In this document: positions 16,173 to 21,898 of the stretch, in pieces
Numbering within the stretch: position 1 is the stretch's first letter
Layout: every line of letters starts with the position of its first letter
DNA from: DASRHY01 sp046765875
Lineage (GTDB): Bacteria > Actinomycetota > Actinomycetes > Propionibacteriales > Kribbellaceae
Reading direction: 5' to 3'
NCBI GenBank assembly: GCA_046765875.1
Contig: JBKPSJ010000173.1
Span: 1 to 21,898 of the forward strand
DNA: 21,898 nt
Position numbers and translations under genes: made by a program
The notes under the pieces: model-generated
Database searches by the model: none
What the model saw: the letters and a program-made list of their open reading frames with translations, nothing else
What the model was told of the DNA's origin: nothing

Positions 16173-17312
16173 TCAGTCCGGCGTCCCCTTGAGCGTCAGC
16201 TCCGTCACGTTCAGCGCCGCCGGTCCGTCCGCGTTCGTCACCTGGATCTCCAACGTGTTGACCCCGGCCACGAACCCACCGGTGATGGAGAACGGGTGGG
16301 ACACGTTGTAGTTGGCGTGGTCCGCGTTGGTCAGCGAGAACGTCCCCGTGCCCGTCGGCGCCTGGCCGTTCAGCGTGATCGTCCCGTCGTTGTCGACCCC
16401 CCAGGCGCCGCCGATCATCACCGACCCGGGGTCCAGCCCGGACACGTCGATCGTCAGCCTGAACGTGTAGGGCACGCCGACGTCCGCGGTCCCGGCGGCA
16501 TCCTGCCAGATCCACGCCGAGTCGACCGTCGGGAAGTAGGCGCCACCTGGGTGCTGCTCCGCCACCGCGACGCAGGGCCGCGGGTCGGCGACCCCGGGTC
16601 CGGCGACGAGCATCCAGTGCTGGTCCACGGCACTGGGCTGGACCGGGTCCGCGTTGTAGTCGACCCCCGTGTTCCAGATCCGCGGCATGGTGTCGTCGTT
16701 CCGCCCGACGTGGCGGTCGTCGAACGCGTCGAACGGCGCCGTCCACGGGTCGGTGAACAGGTCCCGTACCTGCACCAGGATCCCTTGGAGCGCAGCCTTG
16801 TACGCGCCCGGCACCCAGGGCACCGGGCAGGTGACGGTCGTGACCACCCCCGGCGGCGCGGTGAACGACGCGCGCCCCAGTAGATCCACGCCGGCCTGCA
16901 CCTCGGCGGGGGTCAGCGTCGCGTGCTGCTTGTGCCGCACCCCGATCGGCGTCCCGGTGTAGAACTCGATCATCGCCGCCGGGCTGGCCACCGGCCCGAG
17001 GTTGGCCACGGCGCACGAGACCCGCAGCTGGTAGTCGTGCCAGCCGCCGGGGGCGCCGGGGTTGGCCACCCGCCAGCCGATCGCCTCGCTGTAGATCGCC
17101 TGGTCCGCGGGCAGCGGCCGGCCCCCGGCGTCACCTGGACGGCAGGGGATGACCAGGAACGGCGTCGACAGCGGCAGGGTTTCGCGCCCGCCGCCGGTTC
17201 CGTCGTCCGCCCCGTGGCAGGTGCACGCGCAGACGCAGAGCGGCTGGCAGCCGCACGCGGGGCAGGGCCCCGGCCTCGTCGCGACGCGGTTCGTGCGGTC
17301 GACGGTGCTCAT
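16173..17312 (-). CDS. Cysteine-cluster protein with two probable beta-sandwich domains
   Basis: This 379-aa protein is not a named family that I know. Residues 17-33 read CPACGCQPLCVCACTCH: seven cysteines and a histidine in seventeen residues, looking like a metallothionein-type or other metal-binding cluster. A Gly/Asp-rich hinge follows. Residues ~85-205 (GGWHDYQLRVSCAVANLG..., ASPAAMIEFYTG, DRHVGRND) resemble a CARDB-like immunoglobulin-type domain. Residues ~275-379 (YTFRLTIDVSGLD, WGVDNDGTITLNG, GVNTLEIQVTNADGP) look like a galactose-binding-like sandwich with the DNxxxxxLNG pattern of carbohydrate-binding modules. No signal peptide or membrane segment is seen. ATG 17312 overlaps the stop of the 1459-aa gene by 4 bp, so it is co-translated with that enzyme and may be its partner. 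Domain names are my inference from pattern only. Confidence 0.7.
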   Translation of the reverse strand: MSTVDRTNRVATRPGPCPACGCQPLCVCACTCHGADDGTGGGRETLPLSTPFLVIPCRPGDAGGRPLPADQAIYSEAIGWRVANPGAPGGWHDYQLRVSCAVANLGPVASPAAMIEFYTGTPIGVRHKQHATLTPAEVQAGVDLLGRASFTAPPGVVTTVTCPVPWVPGAYKAALQGILVQVRDLFTDPWTAPFDAFDDRHVGRNDDTMPRIWNTGVDYNADPVQPSAVDQHWMLVAGPGVADPRPCVAVAEQHPGGAYFPTVDSAWIWQDAAGTADVGVPYTFRLTIDVSGLDPGSVMIGGAWGVDNDGTITLNGQAPTGTGTFSLTNADHANYNVSHPFSITGGFVAGVNTLEIQVTNADGPAALNVTELTLKGTPD

Positions 17313-20300
17313 CGGTCCGCCAGCGAGTAGACCGCCTTGGGCGGCGTCGAGACGACGACGCCGTTGGGGGAGTCACCGGCATCGGGGTTGTCCAGGAAGT
17401 ACAGGATGTCCTGCACGAACAGATGCGGCCTTTCGCTGTGGATGCTGTGCCCGGTGGCCAGCCAGAACTCGGCCTTGCCGTGCGCGGTGTCGCGGATCGC
17501 TCGGGCCACCTCGATGGTGCTGTTGTAGATGGCGTTCGGGAAGTAGTTGTCCATGTCGCCGGCGACCAGCATCAGCCGTTGCTCCGGCGCGAACTGCTTC
17601 GGTGGACGATCCTGGAAGCTGAACGCGATCTGCTCCAGGTCCAGCGCTGTGATCCAGTGCCGGATGGCCGGCGTGTAGATCTCGTAGCGGTCGAAGCGCG
17701 ACCGGGCGATGGACGCGTCCTTGCAGGACTGCCAGTCGAGCCCGTCGTCCGGCGCGTAGCCGCCACGGAACCACATGATGGGCTGCGCCGGGATCGGCAG
17801 CACCGAGAACAGCACCTTGGGAGGCAACGGGTCGGCATACATCTTGGAGATGTACTTGGCCTCGATCTCGTGGTTGCCCGGCGGCTCCGGGCTCTGAGCG
17901 TCGTCCGTCATCCCGGTCTTGGCGGCCAGCCACGCGGCCGGCACGAGCCCGGCGTACTGCGCCGGAGCCGTCGCCGTCACCGACCAGGAGACGATCGTCT
18001 TCAGCCAGGGCCGGTGCGTCGCATCGTAGAAGTCGGTCAGCAGCAGCGACGTGTTGCCGCCGAGGCTGCCGCCCATCACGGCGACGATCCGGTCGGAGAC
18101 GTTGCCCACCTGCCAGTCCAGCGTGTCGATGAAGGCGATCACGTACCGGACCACGAAGTGCAGGACGTCCATCGGGACGTAGTCGTAGTCAGGCCCGACG
18201 ACGTCGGACAGGTCGAACGTCGAGCCGTACGCGCTGTTCGGCAGGTCCAGCGAGATGACCGTGTACTTGTCTCCCGCCAGCGTGCCGTCGGCGATGAACC
18301 AGTTGGCCATGTCGACGGCCTCCTCGGCCCGCGAACCGCCGCCGTGGATGTACAGGATGATCTTGTTGCCCCCGATGACCGGGATGTCCTGCGGCACCGC
18401 CCGCGGGGGCGGGCCGACCGACGGCACCTGCGGCGGGTCACCGAGCACGTCCTTCTTCGGGTTGACGAACGACGACTTCGCCGCGTCCATCGGCCCGACC
18501 CAACCACCGGCCGAGGCAACGAGGTAGCGGGTGGTCACCGTCATCCACCGCTCCTTGCCCTTCAGCCGCACGTCGAGGTCGTACTGCGGGTACGGCGCGG
18601 TGGGCACGTTCACCGGCCGGTGCGGGGTGTCGTCGAAGCCGGACACCGCGATCCACTCGAGCTCGCTGCGCCTCACCCGCCAGGCCGGGTCGTTCGACCT
18701 GATCGCCCACAGCGCGGTGTAGGCGTCGTCGAGGACCTGCTTGGCCGCGGCCTGCACGTCGGCCGCGGCGAACGGCGACGCCGGGAACGTGCTGCCGTAC
18801 TCCGTCACGAGGTCGGCGTCGTGCGGCGACCAGAGGGCGAACTCGGCGTACATGTTGCGCCCGGTGACGGCGAGCTGGGCGACCGCGGTCGCCAGCTTGG
18901 TGTCAGGGATGGCGTTCGGTGCCACCTGGACGGTGCCGCCCTCCCACGGCAGTGCCGTCGACCCGCCGCCGAGCCGCAGGCTCACCGCGTTGGCCAGGAC
19001 GAGCCTCGGATCGGCCTTGTGGGTGGGCGGCAGCTCCGCCTCGAGCGGGGGGATCGGCAGCGGAGGGTCGATGAGGATGCTGGCACTGGCCAGCGCTCGC
19101 AGGACGTCCGTCAGCCGCCCATCGTTCTCCAGCTGCCTCAGGTTGGTCGTGTCGTCATACGGCAGGTTCCGGTACACGCTGACCACGTCGTCCGTGATCT
19201 GGCCGCCGACCTCGCTGTGCAGGAACTGCCGCTCGGCGAGCTGGTAGTCGGGGCTGAGCAGCTCGCCCTCGAGCATGCTGGGCCGCGTCGGCGGCAGCTT
19301 GAGCTTGCAGCCGTCGAGACCGCTGCGCGCGTCACCCTGCGGGTTGTCCGGCCCGGGCTTGGGGTTGATCACGATGCACGGGAACGGGAGCGGCGCGTAG
19401 TCGCACTGGCCGGGGGTGCTGAGGGCCATGGCGTTGACGAACGCCGTCCCCGAGCGGGGGCTGCCCCAGGGATCGTTCACGGTGACGGTGGGGCCGGGGA
19501 ACATCGGGTTGGTGCGCGGCTTCTGCCCATCGCCCCAGCTGAGCGGCGGCGTCGCCGACACCCGGGCGGCGGTGTCCACGGGGTACGGGTCGCAGCCGTT
19601 CCAGAGTGCCGGCGTCATGGACGACCTCGGGGCCAGCCAGTCGACGTCCCAGCACGGCCAGGCGTAGCCGCGATCGGCGTCCATGTTGTAGTCGGGCAGC
19701 ACGACGCCCTTTGGCCACCGCCCGCCCGACACGTACGGCACGGCGAAGCCCAGGGCCCGCTCGCAGTTGGCCATGATGCTGCCGAAGTAGCGCTGGCTGC
19801 CGTCGAACGACTCGAGCAGGGCCTTCGTGCTGCCGTCCGGGTTCGGCAGCGTGGCCAGCACGGCCGGCGCCGGCCCCTGCCGGGAGAACATGTCGTGGGT
19901 GGCGGGGACGGCCGAGTCGAGCATGTCCTCGGGCATCGACCAGCCGAGCACCTGGGTCGGGAAGGTCGTGACCGGCTGCTCCACGTTCACCGGGGCCATC
20001 ATCGACGGCTGGAAGTACGGCCGGTACGGCGAGAACGGGTGCGAGGAGTCCGCAAGGAGGTCGCGCTGCGCCACCATCGGCTCGAGCGGATACCGCGGGC
20101 TGGTCTGCGCGGTGCCGGCGTTCCACAGCGTTGTCAGGTCGAGCCCCTCCCACACCGCTGTCAGGTCCTCGGTGAACGGTCCGGAGTACCCCGACATCAC
20201 GACGGCCATCCGCAGCGTGTGGTACATCGAGTAGAGGATGGAGTCGAGCACATACAGGCCGGGCTTGATGACGTTCCCGGCAGCGGCTGCGCCTGCCTTG

Positions 20301-21688
20301 ATCAGGCCCTCGAGCAGGTCGCCGAGTGCGTGCAGCGCCGCGTCGGCGACCTCGCCGAGCCAGGCCAGCTCGGCCTTGATCGAGTTCCACAGCGCGGTCA
20401 GGCTGAAGCTCCCGCCGCCTCCCACCGACGGCGGCGGCGGGATCATCGACAGCTGGCTCTGGATGTCCTTCCACATCTGGTCCAGGACGGCGCCCACGTC
20501 GGTCGTCATCGGCGGCTTCGGCGCCTCGACGTCGTCCTCGGTGGCCAGGGAGAGCAGGATCCGGAAGGCGCCGTAGGCGCCGGCGATGTCGTCCGGGCTC
20601 GGGTAGCGGCCCATCCGGCTCGGGTGCATCTGCGCGGGCGGGTATGTCTGCCAGATCGCGTCGGCGACGAACTGCGTCCACGTGGTGAAGACCGGGTCGT
20701 CCGGCGTCTGCATCGTCGGTACCACCGACGCGCCGATGTCGAACAGCCCTTTCTGGATGGCATTGCAGATCTGGTCCAGGGTGTGGTCGATGAACGGGTC
20801 GATGCCGGCAGAGCCGATGTTGCACAGGTCGTTCAGCCGCGCGTAGCTGTACCGGGCCGCGCCGTCCCGCAGCGGGTCGCCGGCCGTCGCGCGGATCGTG
20901 TCCAGGCCCTGCTCGTCGGCCGGGTGGGTCGGCTCCTTGCCCTCGTCGTGCCAGCTGGCCCACACGTGCGCGTCGATGAAGTTCTCCACCATGTGGTGGC
21001 GCTGCCACAGGTTCCGGTACGGCGACTCGACGATCCGGTTCACCCAGCCGTGGCCGACCGTGTCCGAGACGTAGTGCGTCAGGTAGCCGAGCGCGTAGGC
21101 GGACAGGCAGCGGCCCGTCGCCGAGCTCGGGTCCGCGGCGTGCAGCGCCCTCGCCTGCTCGAGCAGCTTCTGGGTGAAGCAGCCCGTCTTGACGTAGTGG
21201 AGGTAGTCGGCCCAGTACCAGTTGTCCTGGATGTCGTCGACCTGGCGCAACGGCAGGTACAGCGACCACGGGTTGATCCGGTCGATCAGCAGGTCGATGG
21301 CGCCCTCGGTCAGGATGCCCTTCACCCGGGCGAAGATCGTCTGGATCTCCCCCCAGACGTCGTCGGTGAGGTCGTCGAGCGTGCTGTCGACCAGGTTGTT
21401 CAACCGGGCGGATAGCTGACCCGCGCAGCGGAACGTCCCGGCCAGCTTGAGGACGACGTCCTCCAGCGCCTGGATGTCGCCGCCGTAGTCGAGCATCGCG
21501 AAGAAGACGTCCGGCCCCATGGCGCCGAGGACGGCGTACCGCGCCTGCAGGGCCTCCGGGACGGTGGCGTAGGTCAGCCAGTCCGCGTTCAGGTCCGGAT
21601 CGCCGAGAAGCGTGCGCACCGTCGGGTCGCCGAGGCTGGCCTTCGCCAGTCGCTGGATGATCGTGGTGTGCGTCCCGACCCCTGGCAT
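17309..21688 (-). CDS. 1459-aa fusion: zinc-dependent phospholipase C-like domain plus alpha/beta-hydrolase
   Basis: Residues 1-~300 look like a zinc-dependent phospholipase C/S1-P1-type helical domain: GTHTTI (H7), LGAMGPDVFF (D60), GYLTHYVSDTVGHGW (H205, D209, H213), HHMVENFIDAHVW (H232, E235, D239, H241). Residues ~300-1100 match nothing I know; there are Pro/Gly-rich breaks (IPPPPSVGGGG, 416-426) and an amphipathic or hydrophobic stretch at 440-500. Residues ~1105-1435 form an alpha/beta-hydrolase: IILYIHGGG (1110-1118), nucleophile S1208 in MGGSLGG, acid D1378 or D1380 in GDMDNYF, and H1414 or H1417 in TGHSIHSE. There is no signal peptide, although PLC relatives are often secreted. ATG 21688 has GGAGGGG close upstream. 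It is the first gene of a two-gene operon. The combination suggests a two-step lipid or ester hydrolase; the substrate is unknown. Confidence 0.8.
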   Translation of the reverse strand: MPGVGTHTTIIQRLAKASLGDPTVRTLLGDPDLNADWLTYATVPEALQARYAVLGAMGPDVFFAMLDYGGDIQALEDVVLKLAGTFRCAGQLSARLNNLVDSTLDDLTDDVWGEIQTIFARVKGILTEGAIDLLIDRINPWSLYLPLRQVDDIQDNWYWADYLHYVKTGCFTQKLLEQARALHAADPSSATGRCLSAYALGYLTHYVSDTVGHGWVNRIVESPYRNLWQRHHMVENFIDAHVWASWHDEGKEPTHPADEQGLDTIRATAGDPLRDGAARYSYARLNDLCNIGSAGIDPFIDHTLDQICNAIQKGLFDIGASVVPTMQTPDDPVFTTWTQFVADAIWQTYPPAQMHPSRMGRYPSPDDIAGAYGAFRILLSLATEDDVEAPKPPMTTDVGAVLDQMWKDIQSQLSMIPPPPSVGGGGSFSLTALWNSIKAELAWLGEVADAALHALGDLLEGLIKAGAAAAGNVIKPGLYVLDSILYSMYHTLRMAVVMSGYSGPFTEDLTAVWEGLDLTTLWNAGTAQTSPRYPLEPMVAQRDLLADSSHPFSPYRPYFQPSMMAPVNVEQPVTTFPTQVLGWSMPEDMLDSAVPATHDMFSRQGPAPAVLATLPNPDGSTKALLESFDGSQRYFGSIMANCERALGFAVPYVSGGRWPKGVVLPDYNMDADRGYAWPCWDVDWLAPRSSMTPALWNGCDPYPVDTAARVSATPPLSWGDGQKPRTNPMFPGPTVTVNDPWGSPRSGTAFVNAMALSTPGQCDYAPLPFPCIVINPKPGPDNPQGDARSGLDGCKLKLPPTRPSMLEGELLSPDYQLAERQFLHSEVGGQITDDVVSVYRNLPYDDTTNLRQLENDGRLTDVLRALASASILIDPPLPIPPLEAELPPTHKADPRLVLANAVSLRLGGGSTALPWEGGTVQVAPNAIPDTKLATAVAQLAVTGRNMYAEFALWSPHDADLVTEYGSTFPASPFAAADVQAAAKQVLDDAYTALWAIRSNDPAWRVRRSELEWIAVSGFDDTPHRPVNVPTAPYPQYDLDVRLKGKERWMTVTTRYLVASAGGWVGPMDAAKSSFVNPKKDVLGDPPQVPSVGPPPRAVPQDIPVIGGNKIILYIHGGGSRAEEAVDMANWFIADGTLAGDKYTVISLDLPNSAYGSTFDLSDVVGPDYDYVPMDVLHFVVRYVIAFIDTLDWQVGNVSDRIVAVMGGSLGGNTSLLLTDFYDATHRPWLKTIVSWSVTATAPAQYAGLVPAAWLAAKTGMTDDAQSPEPPGNHEIEAKYISKMYADPLPPKVLFSVLPIPAQPIMWFRGGYAPDDGLDWQSCKDASIARSRFDRYEIYTPAIRHWITALDLEQIAFSFQDRPPKQFAPEQRLMLVAGDMDNYFPNAIYNSTIEVARAIRDTAHGKAEFWLATGHSIHSERPHLFVQDILYFLDNPDAGDSPNGVVVSTPPKAVYSLADR

Positions 21689-21710
21689 GTCCCCTCCCGG
21701 TATGCCGCGA

Positions 21711-21745
21711 GCAGGGGCTGTCAGATGGTTTGCGCCAGCCCCTGC
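21711..21745 (-). promoter_or_regulatory. Stem-loop in the leader of the phospholipase/hydrolase operon
   Basis: Perfect 10-bp arms GCAGGGGCTG and CAGCCCCTGC enclose 15 bases, ending 22 bases before the ATG at 21688. It lies between the promoter and the gene, so it could attenuate transcription, stabilise the mRNA or control translation. No T-run follows. The leader around it (21689-21847) shows no protein-like frame. Confidence 0.6.
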
Positions 21746-21847
21746 CGAGGGGGCGTCGCCACACCACTCGCCGACTAGCGCCAGAAGGGCGCGATGCGCG
21801 GCGGCGTCTCCAAAGTGCTGCCCGCAAGTCGGTTGCGGACACGTTGG

Positions 21848-21876
21848 ATCCTGGCCCTCGCCCTGCGGGGTGTCAA
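21848..21876 (-). promoter_or_regulatory. Promoter of the phospholipase/hydrolase operon
   Basis: On the minus strand a perfect TTGACA (21876-21871), a 17-bp spacer and CAGGAT (21853-21848) match the vegetative promoter consensus of actinobacteria. Transcription would start near 21841, giving a leader of about 150 nt before the ATG at 21688. Confidence 0.7.
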
Positions 21877-21898
21877 GATCTCCGCGGGCTTGGCCAGA

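Noticed and set aside
17423..21415. A very long open frame (1330 codons) on the plus strand
   Set aside because: It is antisense to the giant hydrolase gene, extremely rich in Arg, Val, Gly and His, and shows no domain. Long antisense frames are common in GC-rich genes.
19332..21842. An 836-codon minus-strand frame starting with GTG right at the predicted transcription start of the operon
   Set aside because: It overlaps the giant gene in another frame, is Arg/Pro-rich throughout and contains no motif. A short leader peptide from this GTG cannot be excluded but has no support.

Overview
The window is high-GC DNA from an actinobacterium. GTG starts are frequent, several genes appear to be leaderless with a -10 box directly before the start codon, and genes often overlap by 4 bp. 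A HAIR-like operator precedes lon, and an ECF42-type sigma factor and a VanR/VanS pair of actinomycete type are present. A soil actinomycete of the Nocardioidaceae (Kribbella-like) is my best guess, but the taxon is inference only. I recognise no tRNA, rRNA, CRISPR array, insertion sequence or phage gene. No gene-free stretch exceeds about 210 bases.

Left part (1-9.2 kb), ordinary chromosome: the 5' end of a DUF4331 gene preceded by a small twin-arginine signal protein; a VOC/glyoxalase-fold protein; lon with a candidate HspR operator and a strong hairpin terminator; an isochorismatase-fold protein lacking the usual cysteine; a B3/4-domain protein overlapping an EamA exporter, divergent from a MocR-type regulator; and a three-gene coupled operon (flavin split-barrel protein, DGPF/YCII protein, ECF42 sigma factor) whose last gene runs into the 3' end of the MocR gene.

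Middle (9.3-13.5 kb): a CGNR zinc-finger regulator is translationally coupled to a prolyl-oligopeptidase-like enzyme and divergent from an MFS exporter. A palindrome in the shared promoter would suit autoregulation. The MFS frame has no stop at its natural end and continues 197 bp antisense into an uncharacterised 162-aa gene.

Right part (13.6-21.9 kb), accessory in character: a membrane-anchored M15/VanY-like D,D-carboxypeptidase is divergent from a VanR/VanS-like two-component system, with no vanHAX in the window. Next to it, convergent, is a two-gene operon that I consider the most unusual item. It encodes a 1459-aa protein with an N-terminal zinc-dependent phospholipase C-like domain, a long unrecognised middle and a C-terminal alpha/beta-hydrolase. 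This is 4-bp coupled to a 379-aa protein with seven cysteines in sixteen residues at its N-terminus, followed by two probable beta-sandwich domains. The operon has a near-consensus promoter, a leader of about 150 nt and a perfect 10-bp stem-loop in that leader.
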